DNA of 64,000 nucleotides, taken from the NCBI GenBank assembly GCA_002953655.1, contig CP025839.1, forward strand, positions 1,364,001-1,428,000, in the 5' to 3' direction. Of this stretch, positions 7,696 through 17,332 are shown one piece after another. The DNA comes from Latilactobacillus sakei (lineage in GTDB: Bacteria > Bacillota > Bacilli > Lactobacillales > Lactobacillaceae). A program made the translations under genes and the position numbers. Position 1 is the stretch's first letter. Every line of letters begins with the position of its first letter. Below the pieces are notes generated by a model. The model worked only from the letters and a program-made list of their open reading frames with translations, did no database searches and was not told where the DNA came from.

Positions 7696-8460
7696 TTGAC
7701 CTATAAAGGACTTGTATTTTTTGATCTTGACGGGACACTTTACAATGAACACTCTCGCGTGGACCCAGCAGTCGCCATCGCTGTTAAACAATTACGCGCC
7801 AATCACTACCTCCCAATCATTTCAACTGGCCGCTCACCACTTGAAATTCAAGAGGCGCTAGCAATCACCGGTATTGACTCGTTCATCGCATTAAACGGCA
7901 GTTATATTCAATTTGAAGGCCAACCAGTTTATCAAGGAACGATTCCAACTAAGACGATTGAAAAAGTAGTTACAATCGCCAAAGAAGCTGGCGAAGCAGT
8001 CGCCTTTTATGATGAGCAAGCCATCCGAATTACAAATATCACACAAGCTGCCAAGGATGCCTATGCTGAGGTCAATGCGCCATTACCAAGCGTTGATCCA
8101 GAATATTATTTAAACCATCCAATTGAAATGTTATTAATTTTGACGAACGATAACGATGCCGCTTATGCAACGGACGAGTTAACGTTCTACCGGAACACGC
8201 CTTATTCCATCGATACGGTTGAAAAGAACGGTTCTAAACAAACTGGGATTAAGCGGCTACTCGCTTCTCAAGGATTAGAAAGCCTTCCGACTTACGCTTT
8301 TGGTGACGGTCGTAATGACATTCCAATGCTCAGCTACGTCGATTATCCAACAGCCATGGGCAACGGGATTCCAGAAGCCAAGGCCCAAGCCAAATACATC
8401 ACATCAGCAAACGTAGACGGCGGCATTATTGAAGGCTTAAGACACTGGTCATTAATCTAA
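7696..8460 (+). CDS. HAD-superfamily sugar-phosphate phosphatase (Cof/YidA type)
   Basis: 254 residues. Motif I FFDLDGTLYN at the N-terminus carries the nucleophile and acid/base aspartates, motif II is ISTGRS, and motif IV FGDGRNDIPML binds Mg2+. The large cap between residues about 85 and 185 is the C2B type of the Cof subfamily, whose members dephosphorylate various sugar phosphates and pyridoxal or flavin phosphates. The start is a TTG placed 8 nt after AGGAGG. The substrate cannot be assigned from sequence. It is probably transcribed from an upstream promoter and ends at the terminator at 8490. Confidence 0.85.
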   Translation: MTYKGLVFFDLDGTLYNEHSRVDPAVAIAVKQLRANHYLPIISTGRSPLEIQEALAITGIDSFIALNGSYIQFEGQPVYQGTIPTKTIEKVVTIAKEAGEAVAFYDEQAIRITNITQAAKDAYAEVNAPLPSVDPEYYLNHPIEMLLILTNDNDAAYATDELTFYRNTPYSIDTVEKNGSKQTGIKRLLASQGLESLPTYAFGDGRNDIPMLSYVDYPTAMGNGIPEAKAQAKYITSANVDGGIIEGLRHWSLI

Positions 8461-8489
8461 ATAACAACTAACACTTTTTTTAATCATTT

Positions 8490-8526
8490 AAACACCTTTC
8501 CGTTTGCACGGCATGGTGTTTTTTTA
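8490..8526 (+). terminator. Terminator of the HAD phosphatase gene
   Basis: AACACC / GGTGTT stem with an inner CCG/CGG pair, followed by T7. Confidence 0.8.
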
Positions 8527-8539
8527 TTGCTTATCCCTA

Positions 8540-8569
8540 TTGACTGTTTGCTCCTTCACAGCTTACAAT
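8540..8569 (+). promoter_or_regulatory. Promoter of the amino-acid permease gene
   Basis: TTGACT (8540-8545) and TACAAT (8564-8569), 18 bp apart, about 45 bp before the permease start codon. Confidence 0.7.
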
Positions 8570-8615
8570 AATAACTATTTACTACTAATAAACGGTTAAT
8601 CAAAGGAGTCCTATT

Positions 8616-10007
8616 ATGTCCAAACATTCTTTATTTGCTAAAAAGAAAATCGATGCGAGCCAATTTAAAAATGGCTTACTTGAACGAAACTTAACCGCAG
8701 TTGGCTTAACTGCGATGGGGGTTGGTGCCGTCGTAGGGGCCGGTATTTTCATCACACCCGGAATCATTGCCGCTAAGTATGCTGGGCCAGGGGCAATGTT
8801 ATCTTACTTATTAGCGGCCGTCGTTTGTGCACTGGCAGCCCTTTGTTATTCTGAATTTGCTTCCACTATTCCACTAGCTGGTAGTGCCTACACTTATGTC
8901 TACACCGTCTTTGGCGAACTAGTTGCTTGGATTTTAGGCTGGGCATTGGTTTCGGAATATTTATTTGCAGTTGCTTCGGTTGCAGTTAGTTGGTCAGCTT
9001 ATTTTCAAAATTTAATGGCCGGCTTTGGGCTTCATTTACCAACTGCGCTTTCGGCAGCGTGGGAACCTGGAAAACCAGCTGGCGTTAACTTGATTGCTGG
9101 CATTGTCGTTTTAATTGTCGGCTTCTTACTCTCAAATGGTATGCGTGAATCAACTCGGATTAATACCATCATGGTCGGCGTTAAGATCGCCGTCATTGTC
9201 ATTTTCCTCGGCGTTGCTATTTTCTACGTTAAGCCAGCTAACTTCCACCCATTCCTCCCTTATGGCGCATCTGGTGTCTTATCTGGTGCTGCCCTAGCCT
9301 TTTACGCTTATATTGGGTTTGACGCTGTTTCAACAGCCTCTGAAGAAGTTATTAACCCCCAACGTGATATGCCAATCGGAATTATCGCCTCATTGTTGAT
9401 TGCTTCATTATTATATGCCGCTGTCGCAACCGTATTAGTAGGTGTTGTTCACTATACAAAATTAAACGTTGGTGATCCAGTGGCCTTCGCACTGCAATTG
9501 ATGCATCAAAACTGGGTGGCTGGGATCATTTCATTAGGTGCGGTAGCCGGGATGACAACTGTTTTACTCGTAATGACTTACGGTGGAACCCGGTTAATCT
9601 TTGCAATGAGCCGTGATGGTTTATTACCAGCTGTCTTTGCTAAGATTAATCCTAAAACCCACGTGCCAGTTGCCAATACTTGGATTTTCGCAGTCGTTAC
9701 CAGTGTCGTGGCTGCCCTCGTACCCCTTGATAAAATTGCCGAATTGGTTAATATCGGCACGCTCTTTGCCTTTGCAACGGTTTCATTAGGCGTCATCTTC
9801 TTAAGAAGAATTCCAAACTACAATGAGTTACCTCAAGGTTTCAAAGTGCCACTCTATCCAATCGTACCAATCCTTTCGTGTATCCTCTGTGTCCTCTTAA
9901 TGACACAACTGCAAATAACAACTTGGATTGTCTTTGTCATCTGGCTCGTTATCGGATTGGTGATTTACTTTAGTTACAGCTATCACCATAGTCAACAAAG
10001 AATGTAG
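8616..10007 (+). CDS. APC-family amino-acid permease (YfnA/CAT-like)
   Basis: 463 residues with about 12 membrane helices. The GAVVGAGIFITPG segment in the first helix is the backbone substrate-binding signature of APC transporters, and the FYAYIGFDAVSTASEE stretch in the middle is typical of the cationic-amino-acid-transporter branch. It follows AAAGGAG and stands alone between its own promoter and a strong terminator. It probably takes up or exchanges amino acids; the specific substrate is not evident. Confidence 0.85.
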   Translation: MSKHSLFAKKKIDASQFKNGLLERNLTAVGLTAMGVGAVVGAGIFITPGIIAAKYAGPGAMLSYLLAAVVCALAALCYSEFASTIPLAGSAYTYVYTVFGELVAWILGWALVSEYLFAVASVAVSWSAYFQNLMAGFGLHLPTALSAAWEPGKPAGVNLIAGIVVLIVGFLLSNGMRESTRINTIMVGVKIAVIVIFLGVAIFYVKPANFHPFLPYGASGVLSGAALAFYAYIGFDAVSTASEEVINPQRDMPIGIIASLLIASLLYAAVATVLVGVVHYTKLNVGDPVAFALQLMHQNWVAGIISLGAVAGMTTVLLVMTYGGTRLIFAMSRDGLLPAVFAKINPKTHVPVANTWIFAVVTSVVAALVPLDKIAELVNIGTLFAFATVSLGVIFLRRIPNYNELPQGFKVPLYPIVPILSCILCVLLMTQLQITTWIVFVIWLVIGLVIYFSYSYHHSQQRM

Positions 10008-10012
10008 GGTAT

Positions 10013-10062
10013 CAAAAAAAGCGTAACACCCAATTGATTATTGAGGTGTTACGCTTTTTTTA
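10013..10062. terminator. Bidirectional terminator of permease and citG
   Basis: A perfect 10-bp stem GCGTAACACC / GGTGTTACGC between A7 and T7. The citG stop codon (10049-10051) lies inside the right arm, so translation of citG runs into the hairpin. Confidence 0.88.
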
Positions 10063-10924
10063 TGCGCATACTATATTGTATTAAACGTTCAAAAAATATA
10101 CCTAAACTCAACAAATCAGCGGTTCCACCTGGGCTAAGATGTGCTTCAATTAACTCGGTATCTAATTGTCGTAATTTACGCTTAACTAGTAGCATATTAT
10201 CTGTTTCTTGCAAAATGACGGTGGCTGCTTTTTGTACCATTTGCCAGCCGTCAATGCCACCACGATGAACAAGATTCATATCCTGAACCTCAGTCATCAA
10301 CGTCAACATTAATATTAAGTGGCGATCATCTTCTGGAAGCATCCTATATTTTTGTAAGGTTGGTAAAGCAACATATTCAAGCGATGGATACCCAGCTTCC
10401 GCTTCACCACGAATCCCTGTAAATCCGTATTCTACATAAAGTTGCTCACCATAACTAAGCTGTACTTTACTTGCAATTTGACTAAAATCTCGACTAACAA
10501 GGCCTTTAGTCATATCACGAACAATCGCAAAGACGGGCTTAAAATTTAGGTTGACTAACTCAGACAACGTTAACGTCTGACTAGCACGTCCTATTGCACC
10601 TAAAATCAAAGCATAGGAAAAATTAGCCCCTTTATGCGTATTGATTTGGTTCGTTGCCAGTAACATCTGATTTTCGGCTTCTTGACCAATTTGTCGTAAT
10701 GCCAAGAAAAGCTGCTGTTCAGAAGTGCTTTGATAACCGGCTTCGATATAAGCTACCAGATATACTTTTAAAGCAGCAATACTCTTTAAGAAAAGCGGAT
10801 AATCCATATCGTCATGGGCGCCATTTGAATCTGGGTCAACTAATCCTGGCTTAGGTGCTAATTGCACTTCTGAAACTAATGATTGGTATGCAAGTATCGC
10901 AATCGCTTTTAAATCACTATTCAA
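10049..10924 (-). CDS. citG: 2-(5''-triphosphoribosyl)-3'-dephospho-CoA synthase
   Basis: 291 residues with the CitG signatures APKPGLVDPDSNGAHDDMD near residue 23-41 and TNQINTHKGANFSYAL near 90-105. CitG makes the prosthetic-group precursor of citrate lyase from dephospho-CoA and ATP; CitX then attaches it to CitD. The start overlaps the end of the GntR regulator gene by 8 nt, so both are probably made from one transcript. It is separated from citCDEFX and is the last gene of the region on this strand; its stop lies in the terminator stem. Confidence 0.9.
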   Translation of the reverse strand: MNSDLKAIAILAYQSLVSEVQLAPKPGLVDPDSNGAHDDMDYPLFLKSIAALKVYLVAYIEAGYQSTSEQQLFLALRQIGQEAENQMLLATNQINTHKGANFSYALILGAIGRASQTLTLSELVNLNFKPVFAIVRDMTKGLVSRDFSQIASKVQLSYGEQLYVEYGFTGIRGEAEAGYPSLEYVALPTLQKYRMLPEDDRHLILMLTLMTEVQDMNLVHRGGIDGWQMVQKAATVILQETDNMLLVKRKLRQLDTELIEAHLSPGGTADLLSLGIFFERLIQYSMRIKKA

Positions 10925-11612
10925 GATGACGATGCCTCATTTCCTTAACTATAAAATCTAATGAATGATTCAAATGCTCATGGGTAATTAAGTTAATTTG
11001 GTTAATATCCTGATTCAACATACCACGATAAATTAACCAATGTTCTGCTAATGCTAAATCACACCTATCAGTGCTTCTAATACAAATATCTCGGAAATAA
11101 ATTAAATATGCTTGTAACTCAACCGCAATTGTTTTTAACCGGTACATTTGACTCTTATCATAAATAAACTGATTGAATTCAGAAAACTTTTGTAAAACGG
11201 CCGTTACATCGCCTGCTTCATTCAAATGATTAGTTGCTAATAACAATTGATTTAACTGTTCAAACTCATCCGTTGTCATTAACCGCATTGCTTGACGTGT
11301 TGCTAACGCATCCAATTCTTTACGAATTGCATAAATTTCATAGGCATCCTTCACAGAAATCCCCTTAACAATAACACCAATGCCGGGTTTTCTAATCACT
11401 AAATCTTCATCGGCTAATCGTTTTAACGCATAGCGAATTGGTGTCCGGCTGATATTCATCATCTCTGAAAAGTATTTCTCATTAATTCGGACCCCGGCAG
11501 GAATATCTCCTAGAATAATCGTTTTCCGAAGAGCCTCATAGATTAATTCTTTGATGGGTCGATTTTGTGAGAGATCAAGATTCTTAGCGACTGCATTAAC
11601 GATTTTATCCAT
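10917..11612 (-). CDS. citO: GntR-family regulator of citrate genes (CitO-like)
   Basis: 231 residues. The N-terminal winged helix-turn-helix (about 18-80) shows the GntR pattern IYEALRKTIILGDIPAG...ISRTPIRYALKRL, and the C-terminal helical part (about 95-220) is FadR/FCD-like, the type that binds small carboxylates. In Enterococcus faecalis the GntR protein CitO activates the cit operons in the presence of citrate; same cluster and same family suggest the same job here. It has its own promoter after oadA and is coupled to citG. The gene name is an inference from context. Confidence 0.75.
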   Translation of the reverse strand: MDKIVNAVAKNLDLSQNRPIKELIYEALRKTIILGDIPAGVRINEKYFSEMMNISRTPIRYALKRLADEDLVIRKPGIGVIVKGISVKDAYEIYAIRKELDALATRQAMRLMTTDEFEQLNQLLLATNHLNEAGDVTAVLQKFSEFNQFIYDKSQMYRLKTIAVELQAYLIYFRDICIRSTDRCDLALAEHWLIYRGMLNQDINQINLITHEHLNHSLDFIVKEMRHRHLE

Positions 11613-11643
11613 GCCAATACATCCTTCTTATTTTTAGCCTCAT

Positions 11644-11672
11644 TATATACTAAATTACTTAGCACTTGTTAA
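11644..11672 (-). promoter_or_regulatory. Promoter for citO-citG
   Basis: On the minus strand TTAACA (11667-11672) and TATATA (11644-11649) are 17 bp apart; an overlapping TATAAT lies 2 bp further on. It sits in the 81-nt gap after oadA. Confidence 0.6.
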
Positions 11673-11693
11673 CTACAAAAATAAAACGTCCAT

Positions 11694-13094
11694 TTAAAAT
11701 TCTGTCTCAAATTTGATTTCGATTTTTTGAACTGGTACATCATAGAAACGATCTTCACGACGCCCCAAGAAATCACGCGCCTGTTCTGGAAATAGTGCAT
11801 ATATCAAAACATCCTCAATATTATGTGCATATTGTTGAATCTCTTTTTCAAATTCAGGTAATTGCGATGCTAATAAATCAGCTGGCCGTTGTGTAATAGG
11901 CTGTTGGTCGCCAATAATCTTAGTAACCATTTCCGGTTTAATAGCTACTGGCGGATGACCATATAATCCTTTAACATAATCCTTAATTTCGTTAGGTACC
12001 ACTTGGTAGCGTTGACCAGAAACAATATTCATTAATGCTTGAGTCCCCACCATTTGTGATAGCGGTGTTACCAATGGCGGGTAACCTAAATCTGCGCGCA
12101 CTTTAGGGATTTCTTCCAACACGTCTTGATACGCATCCGCCATATTTTGGGCCTGTAATTGTGCTAATAGATTAGAAAGCATCCCGCCTGGTACTTGATA
12201 AACAAGTGCCTTAGGTTGAATATCTTTTACTTTTGGATTAAGGATGCCTTCTTCTCGAAAACGATCTCGAATGGGTGCGAAGTAGTCAGCCATTTCTGAT
12301 AGTTTAGCTTGGTCTAAATCAACTTCATAACCTAAATTTTGTAAACTAATTAACATTGACTCAGTTGCTGGTTGACTAGTCCCGCCAGCAAATGGTGAGA
12401 TTGCTGTATCAATAATATCAGCCCCAGCCTCAACCGCTTTAAGATAGGTCATTTCTGCAATACCACTTGTTGCGTGAGTGTGTACTTCTAAAGGTAAATC
12501 AACCTCTGCCTTTATTTTAGTAACCAGATCAAAAGCCGTTTGAGGTGTTAAAATACCAGCCATATCTTTAATACAAATTGAATCGGCACCCATATTAGCC
12601 ATCTTAACGGCTAATTCGACATAATAAGGTACGGTATGAAAATCGCTTGTTGTATAAGCAATCGCTAACTGTGCATGCCCACCGTATTTCTTGGTTGCTT
12701 TTAAAGCTGTCTCCAGATTACGAGTATCATTCAAAGCGTCAAATAAACGAATGATATCAATCCCATTCGCTAACGACCGCTCGATAAAACTTTCAACAAC
12801 ATCATCAGCATAATTTTTATATCCTAATATATTTTGGCCCCGTAATAACATCTGTAGTTTCGTATTTGGTACTTGTTTACGAATTTGCCGTAACCTCTCC
12901 CAAGGATCTTCATTTAAATAACGAATGCAAGCATCAAAAGTTGCGCCACCCCAAACTTCGAGCGCATGATAACCCACTTGATCCATTGTTTTCAAGATCG
13001 GTAGCATATCCGCAATTGGCATTCTAGTTGCAATCAGGCTTTGCTGACCATCTCGTAAAACAGTTTCCGTTATTTCTACTTTCCGATTCACCAT
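11694..13094 (-). CDS. oadA: Oxaloacetate decarboxylase, carboxyltransferase subunit
   Basis: 466 residues, covering only the carboxyltransferase domain. The RDGQQS motif is at about 15-20, SICIKDMAG near 170-178 carries the lysine that is carboxylated or catalytic in this family, and HTHATSG near 205 supplies metal-binding histidines. It removes the carboxyl group from oxaloacetate and places it on biotin, giving pyruvate. The C-terminal biotin domain found in many OadA proteins is absent; that domain is encoded separately at 18602. The ATG overlaps citX by 7 nt. Confidence 0.9.
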   Translation of the reverse strand: MVNRKVEITETVLRDGQQSLIATRMPIADMLPILKTMDQVGYHALEVWGGATFDACIRYLNEDPWERLRQIRKQVPNTKLQMLLRGQNILGYKNYADDVVESFIERSLANGIDIIRLFDALNDTRNLETALKATKKYGGHAQLAIAYTTSDFHTVPYYVELAVKMANMGADSICIKDMAGILTPQTAFDLVTKIKAEVDLPLEVHTHATSGIAEMTYLKAVEAGADIIDTAISPFAGGTSQPATESMLISLQNLGYEVDLDQAKLSEMADYFAPIRDRFREEGILNPKVKDIQPKALVYQVPGGMLSNLLAQLQAQNMADAYQDVLEEIPKVRADLGYPPLVTPLSQMVGTQALMNIVSGQRYQVVPNEIKDYVKGLYGHPPVAIKPEMVTKIIGDQQPITQRPADLLASQLPEFEKEIQQYAHNIEDVLIYALFPEQARDFLGRREDRFYDVPVQKIEIKFETEF

Positions 13095-13639
13095 CTAGCA
13101 TCCCAACCTTCTTCGATTATTTGTTCAATTTTTAGTTGGACTTCTAACAGACCATGCTGCCGTGAACGACTACAATTTTTCGCATCTTGACCACAAACTA
13201 GGCAGGTTCGTCTTGGTGCCCCTAAAGCCCCGCGACTAACTTGTACTAATTGTTCCGGTCCCCAATATAAGACATCCAAGTCCCAAATTGCCCCTAAGGG
13301 ATTGCCTTGCTCAAAGCGAATCATCTCTTGCTTAATCTGTTTTGGCGCGATATCTAAAACAAAATAGAATTCCGGACCAGTTATTGCTTCAAGCTTAATG
13401 AGTTGGTCAACAAGTTTGTCCTTATATTGCTTTTGAATAGTCTCACAAAATTGCTGAACCAGTCCTTTTAAATTAGGTCCGGTTTTTATCGGACCCGGAA
13501 TCCGCATCGTACCGCACAGTAAAGTCGCTTCTGGATATTTTTTAAGCAATCTTGTTTGATTAACAACCCGCTGCTCACGCGCTGTTAACATCTGACCTAA
13601 ATCGATAGCTGGACCTGTTAGTTGCCGGAATTCAGACAT
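13088..13639 (-). CDS. citX: Apo-citrate lyase prosthetic-group transferase
   Basis: 183 residues resembling CitX: an N-terminal ML-x-AREQRV segment, a PGPIKTGP motif near 45-52 and a C-terminal cysteine pair in RTCLVCGQDAKNC. CitX transfers phosphoribosyl-dephospho-CoA to the serine of CitD. I chose the ATG at 13639, which overlaps the citF stop as ATGTCTGA and fits the usual family length; an in-frame ATG at 13651 is possible but neither has a clear ribosome site, which points to coupling with citF. Confidence 0.8.
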   Translation of the reverse strand: MSEFRQLTGPAIDLGQMLTAREQRVVNQTRLLKKYPEATLLCGTMRIPGPIKTGPNLKGLVQQFCETIQKQYKDKLVDQLIKLEAITGPEFYFVLDIAPKQIKQEMIRFEQGNPLGAIWDLDVLYWGPEQLVQVSRGALGAPRRTCLVCGQDAKNCSRSRQHGLLEVQLKIEQIIEEGWDARW

Positions 13640-15164
13640 TTTTGACCACATCGATCAATGTGCCATCACGGTATTCAATTAAAGCCACTGGTCGATCCCC
13701 ATATTTAATAGGTGCCGGTTCACCTGTGATTGCATAAGCTTTTTCCTTTAAGGTTTCGATTGTCAGTTGTGGGATTTTACTATCTTTAAAAGCAGCAATT
13801 AAATCCGTTCGTAGTGGATTTATCGCAATCCCAAGTTCGGTAACGACCACATCAATGCTGCTACCAGGTGTAACCACCGTTGTCACTTGATCAACAATCG
13901 TTGGAATTCTTCCTCGAACGATTGGCGCAATCACCATACTCATCTTGCAAGCTGTACTTGTATCTGAATGGCCACCTGACGCGCCTCTCAATACACCATC
14001 TGAGCCGGTAATCACGTTCACATTAAACTGCGTATCAATTTCTAACGCTGATAAAATCGCAATATCCAATTGGTTAATTACTGCACCTTTGCTCAAAGGT
14101 GAGGCATACATGGCAGCGTCAATTTCGTAATGTTCACTATTTTTACCTAACGAAATCGCTGATGGATGATCAAAATCTTGAACATCAATTACTTTCTCTA
14201 CTAAGCCATCTTCTAATAGTTCTGCCATTGCATTCGTAATACCGCCTAAGACAAAACTTGCTTTAATATTTTGATCAATCATTGCCTGTTTTAAAAAGCG
14301 GGTCACTGCTAGTGCTGCCCCACCTGTTCCAGTTTGAAATGAAAAACCATCTTTGAAATAAGTTGATTCTGTAATCATTTTAGCCGCATACTCAGCAATT
14401 AATAGTTCCTTAGGATTCTTCGTAAAACGAGTTGCTCCTTTAGCGATACCCTCTGGATCGCCAATCGCATCAACTTCAACAACATAATCCACTAATGTTT
14501 GCGGAATACTGATTGGTGTATTAGGATAAGGCATCAAACTATCAGTGATGATTACCACCTGATCTGCATATTGTGCATCAACCATCGCATAACCTAATGA
14601 GCCACACGTTGTTTTACCCTTCACACCATTAGCATTACCATACTCATCGGCACTAGGTGCACCTAAAAAGGCTACATCAATATGAATATCCCCCCGTTCG
14701 ATTGCTCTAGCACGGTCCCCGTGAGAACGAATAATAACGGGATCAGCTAGAATACCTTCTGAAATTGCCGCACCAACTTTATCACGCAATCCGCTAGAGG
14801 TAACGTGGGTCACAACACCTTGTTTAATATAATCAATTAATGGTTCATGTACATTTGCAATGGAACTCGGTGCAATTGCAAGATCCTTAATGCCCATTTT
14901 AGCAATTTCAGCTAATACCATATTCATGATATAGTCGCCTTCTCTAAAATGATGATGGAATGAAATCGTCATACCATCTTTCAAACCAGTTTGAATAATC
15001 GCATCATGAATACTTGCTAATAGCTTACTATCTCGTGGTTTAACCGGATGTACTTTTTTAGTAGCACGTTGATAATCTTTAATGTTGGTTAATTCGCCAG
15101 CATAAACGCCATATTGGTTTGCATATTGGTCTGGAATATCCCGACCGACTTGATTAATCGTCAT
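13632..15164 (-). CDS. citF: Citrate lyase alpha subunit (citrate:acetyl-ACP transferase)
   Basis: 510 residues matching the usual CitF length, with the conserved MTISFHHHFREGDYIMN stretch near 80, DKVGAAISEG near 128 and a C-terminal GASGGHSDT motif near 395. The alpha subunit swaps acetyl for citryl on the CitD carrier. It starts after GGAGGTAAAATA, and its ATG overlaps the citE stop as TAATG. It forms the lyase complex with CitD and CitE, cleaving citrate to acetate and oxaloacetate. Confidence 0.92.
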   Translation of the reverse strand: MTINQVGRDIPDQYANQYGVYAGELTNIKDYQRATKKVHPVKPRDSKLLASIHDAIIQTGLKDGMTISFHHHFREGDYIMNMVLAEIAKMGIKDLAIAPSSIANVHEPLIDYIKQGVVTHVTSSGLRDKVGAAISEGILADPVIIRSHGDRARAIERGDIHIDVAFLGAPSADEYGNANGVKGKTTCGSLGYAMVDAQYADQVVIITDSLMPYPNTPISIPQTLVDYVVEVDAIGDPEGIAKGATRFTKNPKELLIAEYAAKMITESTYFKDGFSFQTGTGGAALAVTRFLKQAMIDQNIKASFVLGGITNAMAELLEDGLVEKVIDVQDFDHPSAISLGKNSEHYEIDAAMYASPLSKGAVINQLDIAILSALEIDTQFNVNVITGSDGVLRGASGGHSDTSTACKMSMVIAPIVRGRIPTIVDQVTTVVTPGSSIDVVVTELGIAINPLRTDLIAAFKDSKIPQLTIETLKEKAYAITGEPAPIKYGDRPVALIEYRDGTLIDVVKNV

Positions 15165-16042
15165 TATTTTACCTCCATATTAGCTGCTTTTGCCATTGCT
15201 AAAACGCGATAAGCGCGTTCAACAATTGGTTTATCAACCATTTTACCGTTAATCGCAATTACACCAGAGCCCTTTGATTCTGCTTCTTCAATTGCGGCTA
15301 ATACTTCTTTTGCGTTTTGAATCTCAGCTTGCGTTGGTGCATAGATTGCATTAATAATTGGAATTTGGCGTGGATTGATAACAGATTTTCCGTCAAATCC
15401 TAATTGTTTAATGAGACTTGCTTCTTGTCGTAAGCCGTCTTCATTATCAACATCTGAATAAACAGTATCAATCGCGGCAATCCCTGCTGCACGTGCTGCA
15501 TGTAAAATATAATTTCTAGCAAAAAACAACTCTTGACCATCTGGATAACGTCTTGTTTTTTGACTAGTAACATAGTCTTCGGCCCCAAGTGCAATCCCAA
15601 TCATTCGGTTTGAAGCGATAGCAATTTCACGTGCATTTAATACCCCTTCAGCTGATTCAATCGCAGCCATCATTTTAGTTGTCCCAACTGGTATTTGATA
15701 GTGTCTTTCAACTGATTCAATCGCAGCATCTACAGCTCTGATATCATCGGCTGTTTCAGTTTTAGGTAGTCGAATAACATTAATACCGCCTAAAATCATG
15801 GCTTCGATATCCTGACGACCACCACTAGATAATTCATTAATTCTAACAACAGTTTCAACACTCTGATAATCAAATGTCTTTAAAGCTGAGTAGACTAACA
15901 AGCGTGCTGAGTCTTTTTCCTTCATTGAAACAGCATCTTCTAAATCAAACATAATCGAATCTGCACCATATAAAATTGCATCCCGTAACATTGCAGGGTT
16001 AGCACCTGGTACAAACATCATTGTTCTTCTTAAGCGATCCAT
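15164..16042 (-). CDS. citE: Citrate lyase beta subunit (citryl-ACP lyase)
   Basis: 292 residues of the HpcH/HpaI aldolase family, with the N-terminal MMFVPGANPAML segment, MFDLEDAV near 32 and GIALGAEDYV near 145-155, as in CitE. It splits citryl-ACP into acetyl-ACP and oxaloacetate. The ribosome site GGAGGAG lies inside the end of citD, with which it overlaps by 13 nt. No residue expected for activity appears missing. Confidence 0.92.
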   Translation of the reverse strand: MDRLRRTMMFVPGANPAMLRDAILYGADSIMFDLEDAVSMKEKDSARLLVYSALKTFDYQSVETVVRINELSSGGRQDIEAMILGGINVIRLPKTETADDIRAVDAAIESVERHYQIPVGTTKMMAAIESAEGVLNAREIAIASNRMIGIALGAEDYVTSQKTRRYPDGQELFFARNYILHAARAAGIAAIDTVYSDVDNEDGLRQEASLIKQLGFDGKSVINPRQIPIINAIYAPTQAEIQNAKEVLAAIEEAESKGSGVIAINGKMVDKPIVERAYRVLAMAKAANMEVK

Positions 16043-16335
16043 TTGTTAATCTCCTCCCAATCGTAATCTTCTTTACCTAGGCCGCGATAAACAGCAACAA
16101 TGGTTCTGGCCTTAATCGTACAATCCAAAGCACCTTTATCAACTGCATCTACCGTAACGTTTGTAATCTCAAATTGCTTTAATACGGATTCAATCATCGT
16201 TCTAATCTGTTGACCAAACTGTTTTTCAACATTACTTTGTAGTTTAATTTCTAAACCTGTCTTATTGGGACTTAAGGTAATCATAATATCACTTGATTCC
16301 ATCGTCCCCGCTGTTGCAATTTGCTTTAATTCCAT
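16030..16335 (-). CDS. citD: Citrate lyase acyl carrier protein (gamma subunit)
   Basis: 101 residues from the ATG at 16335, which follows GGGAG at 9 nt; the longer open frame runs back into citC and is not used. GTMESSDIMITL near residues 11-22 contains the serine that receives the phosphoribosyl-dephospho-CoA group from CitX. It carries acetyl and citryl groups between CitF and CitE. Position between citC and citE is the standard order. Confidence 0.9.
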   Translation of the reverse strand: MELKQIATAGTMESSDIMITLSPNKTGLEIKLQSNVEKQFGQQIRTMIESVLKQFEITNVTVDAVDKGALDCTIKARTIVAVYRGLGKEDYDWEEINKWIA

Positions 16336-16340
16336 TAGCC

Positions 16341-17330
16341 CTAACTCCCTTTCAAAATTGTATAAGTCTGTTGTGGTACTAATTTTTGAACCGTTTCCCA
16401 ATCATCCTGCTCAATCGCGGCCCGAACGCGAGTTGCACTAATCACCGTGCCATCTTGTGTGAGCCTTGGGATGATTTTTAGTTTAAGTTTATTCCCAAAA
16501 ACGGCCATCATTTGTTCATTATAAATTTGCGTTACTGGCGATAAAGGTTCTTCACCCACCCAACGCGTTTGAATTGATAAAATAGGTGCAATAATTTCTA
16601 GAAATAAAGTGGCATCAACTTTAGCTTGTACCTTAGCAATATCTTGATTCGCTTTTTCCTTTAAAAAATAAGTTGGAAACGTCATATTGGAAACAATATA
16701 GTTATCGGTTGGCAATACCACGATCTTAGGATTATCTTGCGTCACTTGACGAACAATCTCAAGGCGTGTCGCTTCTGAAAAAGTCGAGCGATTCTCAGAA
16801 ACGACAAACAGATATAGCACATCACTAGCGGCAGCCGCTGTTTCAATCAAATATTGATGTCCCAGAGTCAGTGGATTAGCGTTCATTACAATAGCGCCTA
16901 TCCGCCGGCCTTCTCTTTTGGCAGTTAGTAATTTCTGACGATAGGTGTCAATATTAGGAAAACCTCGTTCCAAAACAACAACAGTATCTGTTTTTACAAT
17001 GACTTTAAATCCTAATGATTCAAAATAGACAGCTGTTGCTGGTTTTGTATAAACAAAACTATGATATTTTTGAAGTTCTTCCAGGTAAGTCAACAGATCT
17101 TGAACCACTAATGCTAGTAAATTCTGGGACTGTTGGTTATTCTTAATCGCAACACATTTGATGATATTGTCATAAACTGAGCCGGTGGCGATCAATTCTT
17201 CACCTTCAAACAAACCAACCGTATAATCAACTTGCCAATCCGCCGTTAAACCAGATTCATTTAATAGCACTTGCCATTTTTGCGCTTCTTCTTGATTAAT
17301 CGTTAACCAAATCCGTTTACTCGTTACCAT
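16341..17330 (-). CDS. citC: [Citrate (pro-3S)-lyase] ligase
   Basis: 329 residues: an N-terminal acetyltransferase-like domain (about 1-125) and a C-terminal nucleotidyltransferase-type domain beginning with IGAIVMNANPLTLGHQYL near 140-160, whose GH motif binds ATP. CitC acetylates the prosthetic group of CitD and so activates citrate lyase. The start lies just after the small oadG-like gene, with only A-rich sequence before it, so translation is probably coupled to that gene. Confidence 0.9.
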   Translation of the reverse strand: MVTSKRIWLTINQEEAQKWQVLLNESGLTADWQVDYTVGLFEGEELIATGSVYDNIIKCVAIKNNQQSQNLLALVVQDLLTYLEELQKYHSFVYTKPATAVYFESLGFKVIVKTDTVVVLERGFPNIDTYRQKLLTAKREGRRIGAIVMNANPLTLGHQYLIETAAAASDVLYLFVVSENRSTFSEATRLEIVRQVTQDNPKIVVLPTDNYIVSNMTFPTYFLKEKANQDIAKVQAKVDATLFLEIIAPILSIQTRWVGEEPLSPVTQIYNEQMMAVFGNKLKLKIIPRLTQDGTVISATRVRAAIEQDDWETVQKLVPQQTYTILKGS

Positions 17331-17332
17331 TT

